Part shown: positions 1 to 5,942 of the stretch, one piece after another
How positions within the stretch are numbered: position 1 is the first letter of the stretch
Layout of the letters: every line of letters begins with the position of its first letter
Source of the DNA: Candidatus Zipacnadia bacterium
GTDB taxonomy: Bacteria > Armatimonadota > Zipacnadia > Zipacnadales > UBA5352
Length of the DNA: 6,203 bases
Assembly: GCA_029820915.1 (NCBI GenBank)
Contig: JALGUI010000202.1
Location: 1-6,203 of the forward strand
Direction of reading: 5' to 3'
Notes under the pieces: generated by a model
What the model was told of the DNA's origin: nothing
The model's input: the letters and a program-made list of their open reading frames with translations, nothing else
Databases searched by the model: none
Made by a program: the position numbers and the translations under genes

Positions 1-1
1 G

Positions 2-751
2 CTCGTCGAGCAGGAAGACCTCGGGATGGTCGAGCACTTCATCCGCCACGAGGACCCGCGCCACACGTCGTTCATCAAGCCGCGGACCCTCGAGTGGTCC
101 CTGCGCGCGCTCGATGGCTGGGTCGAGCTGTTCCGGGATCAGGCCTCGATCTTCGTCCTCGGCCAGGAGGACGACATCGCCCAGTGGGACGACCAGGGCG
201 AGGAGGCGCAGGCTGCCTGGCGCGCGTGGCTGCGCGAGCGCTTTGCGGGTGACTTCGACGCCTTCAGCGCCTACGTGGGCGGCGTGGCCGGTGCGCAGGG
301 CTTCGACGACGCGCCCTACCTCGACCACTTCGCCTCCCACGAGGCCTACGGCTACCCGCGCCGCGCGGCCTACCTCAAGTACCTGTGGCAGACCGAGGCC
401 TACGCGCAGTACCTCAAGGCCCTCAAGGACCACTGCCGCGAGGTCACGCCCGGCGTGCCGGTCACGCAACGCTACGTCATCTCGCCTGCCGGCGTCGCCA
501 TCTCGCGCATGGCCGACTTCGACTACGACTACATGTACGGGCACCTTTCCGAGGAGGGCGCCGAGGGCCGCTACGGCTCCGGGAAGAAGATCTGGACCGG
601 CATCTACGGCTTCTGCTCGCTGCTGCCGCTGCCGCGCGGGGGCTCGATCGGCAAGTGCCAGGCATCTACGGCTTCTGCTCGCTGCTGCCGCTGCCGCGCG
701 GGGGCTCGATCGGCAAGTGCCAGGACCTCCACATCCGCCGCACCGCCATGA
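2..751 (+). CDS. GH42-like barrel fragment (first piece, 5'-partial)
   Basis: This piece is open from the window edge to a TGA at 749-751. Meaningful sequence ends near 662, and the last ~30 codons are out-of-frame readthrough of the duplicated copy. The segment around 158-250 reads FVLGQEDDI followed by AAWRAWLRERFAG. It resembles the GH42 stretch in which the acid/base Glu (NEYG-like) is followed by a W-x-x-W-L-x-x-R-Y/F block. The Glu encoded at 167-169 is therefore my candidate acid/base (inference). Bases 385-480 (LKALKDHCREVTPGVPVTQRY) match the usual 'R..SPD.PVT.N' helix and strand of the barrel. The ATG at 26-28 is internal, because the frame is open and protein-like upstream of it. 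The protein would be an exo-acting glycosidase if intact. Whether it is exported cannot be told without the N-terminus. Confidence 0.7.
   Translation, partial: LVEQEDLGMVEHFIRHEDPRHTSFIKPRTLEWSLRALDGWVELFRDQASIFVLGQEDDIAQWDDQGEEAQAAWRAWLRERFAGDFDAFSAYVGGVAGAQGFDDAPYLDHFASHEAYGYPRRAAYLKYLWQTEAYAQYLKALKDHCREVTPGVPVTQRYVISPAGVAISRMADFDYDYMYGHLSEEGAEGRYGSGKKIWTGIYGFCSLLPLPRGGSIGKCQASTASARCCRCRAGARSASARTSTSAAPP
599..724 (+). repeat. 62-bp perfect tandem duplication inside the glycosidase gene
   Basis: Bases 599-662 and 661-724 are identical, giving a period of 62 with a 2-base overlap at the junction. Identity stops exactly at 598/660 (c versus a) and 663/725 (c versus a). Because 62 is not a multiple of three, the second copy and everything after it are read in another frame. 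The segment encoding GIYGFCSLLPLPRGG therefore appears once in frame 2 and again in frame 1. Perfect identity means the event is very recent, or is an assembly join that failed to merge an overlap about one k-mer long. Confidence 0.97.
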
Positions 752-1182
752 CCGAGGCGGAGTGGGAGTTGAACGCCTGGACACTGCTCGCCAACGGCTG
801 CACGGGCTACGAGTACTCCCCACTCTTCCCGGTCTGGGGCGAGCGCTGGGAGCCCGCCGCGCTGGTGGATGCCGAGGGCGGCCTCAACGACCAGGGGCGG
901 CTGTCGCGTCAGGTCATGGACCGCGTCACCTCGCTGGGGCGCTACTGCGCGCACTACGACCGCTACGAGGACGTGGCGGTCTTCCACGACTCGGCCTACC
1001 AGAGCTGGCCGCCGCTGGGGGCGGGGCTGTCGCAGTCGAAGGTCGGCATCTACACCCTCATCCGCGAGCTGGGCTATCACGCCGAGCCGGTGACCATGTG
1101 GGAGATGACGCCCGAGAACCTGGCGACCAAGCGGGTCCTGCAGCGTGCCCATCGCGCCCGAGGTGCAGGACGCGATCCGTGA
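748..1182 (+). CDS. GH42-like fragment (second piece: end of barrel, start of amidotransferase-like domain)
   Basis: Frame 1 carries the family-like protein from about 661 to 1141. The ATG at 748 is the first usable start in this frame after the duplication, and it overlaps the TGA of the preceding piece as ATGA. The stop is TGA at 1180-1182. The segment WELNAWTLLANGCTGYEYSPLFP (about 763-831) looks like the last barrel strand of GH42 (alternating 'ANGA.G...Y' pattern). DVAVFHDSAYQSW (about 970-1008) looks like the first strand of the amidotransferase-like domain. KVGIYTLIRELGYHAEPV (about 1039-1092) matches its first helix and second strand. The last ~13 residues (RAHRARGAGRDP) are out-of-frame tail. 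I see no good Shine-Dalgarno before 748, so separate translation would depend on coupling. It is probably non-functional alone. Confidence 0.5.
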   Translation: MTEAEWELNAWTLLANGCTGYEYSPLFPVWGERWEPAALVDAEGGLNDQGRLSRQVMDRVTSLGRYCAHYDRYEDVAVFHDSAYQSWPPLGAGLSQSKVGIYTLIRELGYHAEPVTMWEMTPENLATKRVLQRAHRARGAGRDP

Positions 1183-1852
1183 GTACGTGCGCGGCGGCGG
1201 GACACTCATCGCGATCTACTGCGCGCACGGCCAGGGCTTCCCGGGCTGCAACTCATGGGAGTTCGCCGGCGACGTGCGGGAGTGCGCGCAGGAGCTGTCC
1301 TTCGACGACCCGCCCGCGACCGCACACCTGGGCGACGTGCTCGGCATCACCGCCGGCGGAGGGAATGTGCGGCATGCGTCCGTCCGCGATGAGCGCCGGA
1401 CGGTGGTACTTGCGCAGTACAATGCCCTGGTGGACGAGGGCCGCTGGGCCGACGAGGAGGCCTCCTGCGGGCTGCTGGTGCCGGTGCCGGACGCCACAAT
1501 CGTCGCGCGCTTCGAGGACGGCTCGCCGGCGGTCATCGCGCAGGAGTTCGGCCAGGGCACGGCGATCACCATCGGCATCGACGTGGGCCTGATCGCGGAC
1601 AACATCGTCCAGGAGAGCATGTATGCGGGCCTCGACGAGATGTTCGCGGCTCTGGGCTGCCGCAAGGCCTACGAGACCGGCGACTACCACGTGGAGGCCG
1701 GGATGTGGCACAACGATGCGGGGGAGCGGCTGCTGATCCTGGTCAACCACGACGCCGAGAACCCGCGCACGGCGCCGCTGCCCGACGGCGCCACGGCCAC
1801 GATCGAGCCCTGGCGCGCGCACGTGTGGACCTCCGACCGGGGGTCGCTGTAG
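1145..1852 (+). CDS. GH42-like fragment (third piece: amidotransferase-like domain and C-terminal beta domain)
   Basis: Frame 2 resumes family-like sequence at VPIAPEVQDAIREYVRGGG (about 1145-1201). This is the helix and Gly-rich turn expected in the GH42 trimerisation domain ('L..YV..GGTLI'). Further matches are HLGDVLGI (1324-1350), the pair ATIVARFEDGSPAVIAQEFG (about 1493-1552, the common 'A.V...F.dG.PAv....G.G' pattern) and ITIGIDVGLIADN. The last ~60 residues include LLILVNHDAEN and fit the small C-terminal beta domain. GTG at 1145 is only the first formal start codon and no ribosome binding site precedes it. The real start of this protein is upstream of the window. The stop is TAG at 1850-1852. 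Confidence 0.65.
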   Translation: MPIAPEVQDAIREYVRGGGTLIAIYCAHGQGFPGCNSWEFAGDVRECAQELSFDDPPATAHLGDVLGITAGGGNVRHASVRDERRTVVLAQYNALVDEGRWADEEASCGLLVPVPDATIVARFEDGSPAVIAQEFGQGTAITIGIDVGLIADNIVQESMYAGLDEMFAALGCRKAYETGDYHVEAGMWHNDAGERLLILVNHDAENPRTAPLPDGATATIEPWRAHVWTSDRGSL

Positions 1853-1871
1853 GGAGTACGTAGGGAGTACC
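1850..1871 (+). repeat. 11-base direct repeat overlapping the glycosidase stop codon
   Basis: TAGGGAGTAC occurs at 1850-1859 and again at 1861-1870, with a period of 11 and one base differing in the 11th position. The first copy starts with the stop codon. It could be a small slippage duplication. No function is claimed. Confidence 0.85.
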
Positions 1872-1876
1872 CTGTG

Positions 1877-1915
1877 CCGCCGGCGCCCTCGCCGGCGGGC
1901 GGCGCGGAGCGCCGC
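1877..1915 (+). terminator. two abutting GC hairpins, possible terminator of the glycosidase gene
   Basis: The first hairpin has an 8-bp perfect stem (1877-1884 with 1891-1898) and a 6-base loop. The second starts at the very next base, with a 7-bp stem (1899-1905 with 1909-1915) and a 3-base loop. Both are all-GC stems just after the stop codon at 1850-1852. Neither is followed by a T-run, so a classical intrinsic terminator is not shown. They could block 3' decay or help Rho-independent termination in a GC-rich host, or be chance in GC-rich DNA. Confidence 0.35.
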
Positions 1916-1982
1916 TGCCGTCGTCGTTCCGTGCCACGGGCGTTCGCGCAGCAAACCCCGTGCGACTGCGATGCGCTCTGCT

Positions 1983-2107
1983 GGAGGTCGCTGACAACCT
2001 CCCGGGTGCCCAACTCGTGAGCGGTCCCGCCGGACCAATCGCGAGATAGCGGCAGGCTCGAAGTCTGCCTCACGTTAGCCGATCTCCGCCGACGGGGGCG
2101 TCGGCGG
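1983..2107 (+). promoter_or_regulatory. structured leader upstream of the sulfatase
   Basis: Several perfect or near-perfect stems lie in order. There is a 6-bp stem with an 8-base loop (1983-1988/1997-2002). An outer 6-bp stem (2016-2021/2069-2074) encloses two hairpins: 5 bp with a CGCC loop (2023-2027/2032-2036) and 6 bp including one G-U with a TCGAA loop (2052-2057/2063-2068). A final 9-bp perfect stem has a GGGG loop (2086-2094/2099-2107) and lies 16 bases before the ribosome binding site. Together these form a three-way junction followed by a hairpin, a layout seen in cis-regulatory RNAs, but I match it to no known riboswitch. Base pairing by chance is common at this GC content. No convincing -35/-10 promoter pair was found in 1853-2137. 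Confidence 0.3.
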
Positions 2108-2123
2108 CACACGACATCTTACG

Positions 2124-2129
2124 AAGGAG
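2124..2129 (+). promoter_or_regulatory. Shine-Dalgarno of the sulfatase
   Basis: AAGGAG sits 8 bases before the ATG at 2138, which is optimal spacing. This fixes the sulfatase start. Confidence 0.88.
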
Positions 2130-2137
2130 CCATCACC

Positions 2138-3556
2138 ATGCCCGACACAGACGCGCCTGACCGCCCAAACATCATCTGGATTATGGCCGATGACCTGAGC
2201 TGGGGAGACCTCGGCTGTTTCGGCGGGGAGAAGATCCTCACGCCGAACATCGACCGCCTCGCCGAGGAGGGCCTGCGCTTCACCGCCTGCTACTCCGGCT
2301 CGACGGTCTGCGCGCCCTCTCGCTCGTCGCTCATGCAGGGCCTGCACCAGGGCCATGCCACCGTGCGCAACAACTCCGCGCCCGGCGGCTACCGCCACAA
2401 CCTGCAGCCCGATGACGTGACGGTCGCCCAGGTCCTGCAGGGCTCCGGCTACGCCTGCGGGCTGTTCGGCAAGTGGGGGCTCGCGGTCGAGGACCAGACC
2501 GGCCGGCCGAACGAGAAGGGCTTCGACGAGTTCTGCGGCTACCTCAACCAGCGCCACGCGCACAACTACTACCCGCCGTATCTGTTCCGCAACACCGAGC
2601 GCATCGAGTTCCCGCAGCACGCGGGTCACGATCACACGGCGCCCAACGAGTATGACCGGCAGGGCCGCATCACCCCCAACGGCATGGCCGAACCCGGCGC
2701 CGCCCGCTACTCGTTCGACGTCTACGCCGAGGCGGCCGAGGAGTGGGTACGCGAGAACGCCGATGGTCCCTTCTTCGCGTATCTGGCCTACACCACCCCG
2801 CACCAGGCCTTCGAGGTGCCGGAGCTTGGCCCGTACACCGATCGCGACTGGCCGATGCTGCACAGGATCTACGCGGCAATGGTGACGCGCATGGACGACG
2901 CCATCGGCCGAGTGCTGGACACCCTCGACGAGACCGGCCAGGCCGACAACACGCTGATCTTCCTCACCTCCGACAACGGCTACAGCCACCGGGGCGTCGG
3001 GGAGGCGCCGACGCTCGACGAGTTCTTCGGCCACCACGGGCCCTACAAGGGCGAGAAGGGCAACCTGCACCAGGGCGGGCTGCGCGTGCCGACGGTGGCG
3101 CGCTGGCCGGCGGCCATCGAGCCGGGCCACACCTGCAACCACGCGTGGGCCTACTGGGACCTGATGCCCACCGCGGCGGAGCTTGGCGGGGCTGAGTGCC
3201 CGGCGACCGACGGCGTCTCCATCGCTCCCATCCTGCGCGGGGAGGTCCACCGCCTCGCCGACCGCCCGCCCCTGTACTGGGAGCATGGCAACGCGCAGTC
3301 GGTGCGGCTTGCGCAGTGGTGGGCGTATCGCTCGGACCCGGAGCAGCCGGTGGAGGTCTACGATGCGGACCAGGACCCGCAGCAGCAGCATGACCTCGCC
3401 GCCGACCTGCCTGAGGTCGTCTCTCGCGTTGAGGAGATCATGGCCTCCGAGCACGAGGAGAACCTGTACTTCCCCGCGCCCGGCCAGAGCCGCGAGGAGT
3501 GGGAGGCCGCCCTCGCCGCCGAGGGCATCGAGCTACCCGTCAACATCGACGTGTAG
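2138..3556 (+). CDS. type I (formylglycine) sulfatase, arylsulfatase family
   Basis: This is a 472-residue hydrolase of sulfate esters, probably on sugars. The start is set by the strong ribosome binding site. MADDLSWGDLG gives the metal-binding pair D18-D19. C58-A-P-S-R62 is the formylglycine signature, with C58 (2309-2311) as the residue to be oxidised. K112 in FGKWG, H222 in TTPHQAF, D279-N280 in TSDNG and K304 in GPYKGEKG fill the remaining catalytic and metal or sulfate-binding positions of the alkaline-phosphatase-like fold. The C-terminal subdomain ends with the usual VEVYDADQDPQQQHDLA block, a variant of 'ELYDL..DP.E..NLA'. The segment GYLNQRHAHNYYP is typical of a large subfamily in glycan-degrading bacteria. 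There is no signal peptide: the first strand begins at residue 10. The substrate cannot be deduced. The cysteine would need a maturase (FGE or anSME) encoded elsewhere. It lies 285 bases after the glycosidase and 127 before the protease, in the same direction. Confidence 0.95.
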   Translation: MPDTDAPDRPNIIWIMADDLSWGDLGCFGGEKILTPNIDRLAEEGLRFTACYSGSTVCAPSRSSLMQGLHQGHATVRNNSAPGGYRHNLQPDDVTVAQVLQGSGYACGLFGKWGLAVEDQTGRPNEKGFDEFCGYLNQRHAHNYYPPYLFRNTERIEFPQHAGHDHTAPNEYDRQGRITPNGMAEPGAARYSFDVYAEAAEEWVRENADGPFFAYLAYTTPHQAFEVPELGPYTDRDWPMLHRIYAAMVTRMDDAIGRVLDTLDETGQADNTLIFLTSDNGYSHRGVGEAPTLDEFFGHHGPYKGEKGNLHQGGLRVPTVARWPAAIEPGHTCNHAWAYWDLMPTAAELGGAECPATDGVSIAPILRGEVHRLADRPPLYWEHGNAQSVRLAQWWAYRSDPEQPVEVYDADQDPQQQHDLAADLPEVVSRVEEIMASEHEENLYFPAPGQSREEWEAALAAEGIELPVNIDV

Positions 3557-3683
3557 CGGACGGCAACGGCCGGTCGGGTACGTAGACCCGCCCCTCCACG
3601 ACGGCAACGACCGCGCCAGCGCCGACCGCGCTCGGTCGGCTGCGCGGCACAGCGGCGATAGCCCACGGGAGGAAGACCGGCAG
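3557..3683 (+). other. intergenic gap with small hairpins between sulfatase and protease genes
   Basis: The gap holds a 5-bp hairpin (3575-3579/3586-3590), a 7-bp perfect hairpin with a GCGCTC loop (3621-3627/3634-3640), and a 10-base direct repeat GACGGCAACG at 3559-3568 and 3600-3609. No T-run follows either stem, so termination is not shown and co-transcription of the two genes remains plausible. No promoter is recognisable. Confidence 0.4.
3667..3673 (+). promoter_or_regulatory. Shine-Dalgarno of the M60 protease
   Basis: GGGAGGA lies upstream of two in-frame ATGs. The core GGAGG ends 11 bases before the ATG at 3684 and 20 bases before the ATG at 3693, so 3684 is preferred. Confidence 0.7.
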
Positions 3684-5903
3684 ATGACCCGCATGACCGT
3701 GGTGCGCCTGAGCGTCATCGCTCCGCTGGTGCTGATCCTGGTGGCCGCCGCGGGCGCCGATGAGGCCGACCTGCGCGCCCTGACCGAGGGTGTCGCCGCC
3801 ATCGACGCCCCCGGCATCCCCGGCCCCGTGGCCCCCTTCGGCGACGACGCCTTCGCCGTGGTCATGGGGCACGAGCGCGACGCCGACCTGCCCGTCGTCG
3901 CGGCCACGCGCTTCGGCGCCGGCCGAGCCGTCGCGCTGGGCAAGGACAGCTTCCTCGCCGCCGCGCTCGAGATGGCCGACACCGAGCGCCTGCTCGTCAA
4001 CGCCATCCACTGGGCCGCGTCCTCAGAAGACCCCCGCGTGGGCGTCTTCCGCTGCGACGGTCTCGCCGAGGCCCTGCGCGAGCGCGGGCTGCGCGCCGAG
4101 CAGGTCGATCTGACCGACCTCTCCGCGCTCGATGCCATCGTCCTCACCCCCGACCACGCCCCGGCCGAGGTAATCGACGACCTGTCGCGCTTCGTGCGCG
4201 ACGGCGGTGGACTCGTGGCCGGCTTCCTCGGCTGGGGCTGGCTGCAGCTCAACCCCGGCAAGGCCCTGGCCACCGACAGCCTGAGCAATCGCCTGCTCGC
4301 CCCCATGGGCATCGTGTGGCTCGACGGCTACCTGCGCCCCACGGCCGACGACGTGTACGCGGTGGGCGATCCGCCCTCGCCGCTAACCAACGCGTCCGTG
4401 GCTCTCGACGCCGCCCTTGCGCACGAGGCGGGCGAGGCCGAGCTGACCGCGGAGCAGCTCGACCAGGCGAGCGCCATCCTGTCCCGGATAGTCGATGCGC
4501 TTCCGCCCGAGGACGAGATGCTGCTGCCCCGCATCGCCGAGGCCACGCGCGATCGGCGCGGGCAGGTGGTGCCCACGGCCGATGAACCGCTCGAGGCCGC
4601 CGATATCCTCGATCGCCTCGCGCTGACCCTCGACGTGCGGGAGGCACTGCGCGCGCCGGCCGAGGCCATCGGCGCGCATCCGGCGGCCGCGGTTTACCCG
4701 GGCGCGGTGGCGGACGACGCCCCGCGCGTCAGCCGCGGCTTCGAGGTGGACACCTCAGCCCACGGATGGCACGGCACGGGCCTCTATGCCGCGCCCGGTG
4801 AGGTCATTCGCGTGGAACTCCCGCAGCAGGTCGCCGATGGCGCCCTGGGCGTGCGCATCGGCTCATCGAGCGATCGCATCTGGCACAGGCAGCAGTGGAA
4901 GCGCGCGCCCGAGGTCTCGCGCGCGTATCCGCTGGACGCCGCCGAGACGCCGGCCGGCAACGCCTTCGGCGGGCTGGTCTACATCACCGTGCCGCGCGAC
5001 TGCGAGCACGGGACGGTGCCCGTCACCGTCCACAACGTCGTCGAGGCGCCGTACTACGTGCTGGGCGGGGCATCGCTCGATGACTGGCGGGAGCGACTGC
5101 GCGCCCTGCCCGCCCCGCGCGCTGAGCTGGCGGGCAGCAAGGTCATCCTGACGGTGCCCTCGGAGGAGATCCGCGAGCTTGATGACCCCCGGCGGCTGAT
5201 GGCGCTGTGGGATCGCGTCGCGGACCTGCAGGCCGACCTCGCCGCCTACCCGACGCGCGATCGCGAGCGGCCGCTCCGCTACTGCGCCGACGTGCAGATC
5301 TCCGCCGGCTGGATGCACGCCGGCTACCCGATGATGGTCCCGACCATCACCGCGCACCGGCTCGTCGATGCCGACCATCTGCTGACCGAGGGCGACTGGG
5401 GCCTCTGGCACGAGATGGGGCACATGCACCAGAGCCGCGACTGGACCTTCGAGGGCGCGGGCGAGGTGACCGTGAACCTCTTCACGCTCTACGTCTACGA
5501 GCAGGTGTGCGGCAAGGACCCGGCGTCCTCGCACGAGTCGCTCACCGGCGAGGGCGCGCAGGAGACCGTGCGGCAGTACTTCGCCGACGGCGCGCCCTTC
5601 GACCGCTGGAAGTCCAAGCCGTTCCTGGCGCTGTACATGTACCTGCAGCTCCAGCAGGCCTTCGGGTGGGAGGCCTTCAGGGCCGTCTTCACCGAGTACC
5701 GCGACCTGCCCGACGAGGAGCGGCCGAAGTCCGATGACGAGGAGCGCGACCAGTGGCTGGTGCGCTTTTCGCGCCGGGTGGGGCGCAACCTGGGGCCGTT
5801 CTTCGAGGCATGGGGCGTGCCGACCTCGGACGAGGCACGGCGGTCGATCGCCGACCTGCCCGCCTGGATCCCCGACGACTTCCCGCCGGGCGGCGAGGAC
5901 TGA
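3684..5903 (+). CDS. secreted M60-family (enhancin-like) zinc metalloprotease with N-terminal amidotransferase-like domain
   Basis: The 739-residue protein starts with a signal peptide: MTRMTVVRL, then a hydrophobic core SVIAPLVLILVAAAGA, with likely cleavage before DEAD near residue 26. Residues ~45-235 look like a Rossmann/glutamine-amidotransferase-like fold (VVMGHERD near 59, VGVFRC near 119, DAIVLTPDH near 150, GGGLVAGFLGWGW near 174), without an obvious catalytic triad. A helical linker follows. The M60 domain runs from ~350 to the end: GTGLYAAPGEVIRVELP near 364-380, zinc motif H576-E577-M-G-H580 followed by MHQ, and E594 in GEVTVN as probable third ligand (HExxH-x13-E). The family-typical tail WLVRFSRRVGRNLGPFFEAWG starts near 691. 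Known M60 members cut mucin-like or glycosylated proteins. The target here is inferred only. Human TCAF proteins share a similar domain order. The frame stays open 5' of 3684 into the sulfatase gene, but that extension is R/S/P-rich and not protein-like. Confidence 0.92.
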   Translation: MTRMTVVRLSVIAPLVLILVAAAGADEADLRALTEGVAAIDAPGIPGPVAPFGDDAFAVVMGHERDADLPVVAATRFGAGRAVALGKDSFLAAALEMADTERLLVNAIHWAASSEDPRVGVFRCDGLAEALRERGLRAEQVDLTDLSALDAIVLTPDHAPAEVIDDLSRFVRDGGGLVAGFLGWGWLQLNPGKALATDSLSNRLLAPMGIVWLDGYLRPTADDVYAVGDPPSPLTNASVALDAALAHEAGEAELTAEQLDQASAILSRIVDALPPEDEMLLPRIAEATRDRRGQVVPTADEPLEAADILDRLALTLDVREALRAPAEAIGAHPAAAVYPGAVADDAPRVSRGFEVDTSAHGWHGTGLYAAPGEVIRVELPQQVADGALGVRIGSSSDRIWHRQQWKRAPEVSRAYPLDAAETPAGNAFGGLVYITVPRDCEHGTVPVTVHNVVEAPYYVLGGASLDDWRERLRALPAPRAELAGSKVILTVPSEEIRELDDPRRLMALWDRVADLQADLAAYPTRDRERPLRYCADVQISAGWMHAGYPMMVPTITAHRLVDADHLLTEGDWGLWHEMGHMHQSRDWTFEGAGEVTVNLFTLYVYEQVCGKDPASSHESLTGEGAQETVRQYFADGAPFDRWKSKPFLALYMYLQLQQAFGWEAFRAVFTEYRDLPDEERPKSDDEERDQWLVRFSRRVGRNLGPFFEAWGVPTSDEARRSIADLPAWIPDDFPPGGED

Positions 5904-5922
5904 CCCGCCAGGGTCTGCCGGA

Positions 5923-5942
5923 CCTCGGCTCAGATGCCGAGG
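5923..5942. terminator. hairpin between convergent genes, possible bidirectional terminator
   Basis: A 7-bp perfect stem (CCTCGGC 5923-5929 with GCCGAGG 5936-5942) has a 6-base loop. It lies 20 bases after the protease stop and covers the last codons of the minus-strand gene; that gene's stop codon (5930-5932) sits in the loop. There is no T-run on either strand. Position between convergent genes is the main support. Confidence 0.4.

Larger units (their letters stand above)
2..1852 (+). pseudogene. GH42-like glycoside hydrolase gene, 5'-partial, with two frameshifts
   Basis: Taken together, three consecutive reading frames (2, then 1, then 2) give one continuous protein with the layout of a GH42 (A4-type) beta-galactosidase. 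The order is the end of a TIM barrel, a glutamine-amidotransferase-like (trimerisation) domain and a small C-terminal beta domain. The first codon in the window is already inside the protein, so the true start lies upstream. Two lesions break the frame: a perfect 62-bp tandem duplication (599-724) and a second shift between 1109 and 1147. Removing the duplication and adding two bases or removing one at the second site would restore a single frame of roughly 600 codons to the TAG at 1850-1852. Every segment keeps protein-like composition and conserved residues, so decay is either recent or an assembly artefact. The GH42 assignment is by family pattern from memory; a related barrel hydrolase family is possible. 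Confidence 0.75.

Noticed and set aside
1109..1147. Programmed ribosomal frameshift
   Set aside because: There is no slippery heptamer or clear downstream stimulator, and the neighbouring duplication already indicates mutation or misassembly in this gene.
114..1592. Long frame-3 reading across the glycosidase region (492 codons)
   Set aside because: Its product is low-complexity R/A/S/P-rich. The GH42-like sequence lies in frames 2 and 1 over the same bases.
2016..2074. tRNA-like fold (acceptor-like stem, D-arm-like and T-arm-like hairpins)
   Set aside because: It is only about 60 bases long, with a 3-bp anticodon-like stem at best, no proper anticodon loop and no T-loop consensus. It is kept only as a possible structured leader.
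2471..2490. FGKWG in the sulfatase instead of the textbook GKWH, suggesting a missing catalytic His
   Set aside because: From memory, GKWG is common in the sulfatase subfamily that also carries the GYLNQRHAHNYYP block, so it is a subfamily trait rather than a defect.
2075..3454. Long open frame (459 codons) on the minus strand opposite the sulfatase
   Set aside because: It mirrors the codon structure of a clear sulfatase gene in GC-rich DNA, its protein is V/R/A/G-rich with no recognisable motif, and no ribosome binding site was seen.
3183..3683. Upstream extension of the protease frame through the end of the sulfatase gene
   Set aside because: The extension is R/S/P-rich shadow sequence. 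The signal peptide and Shine-Dalgarno place the start at 3684.
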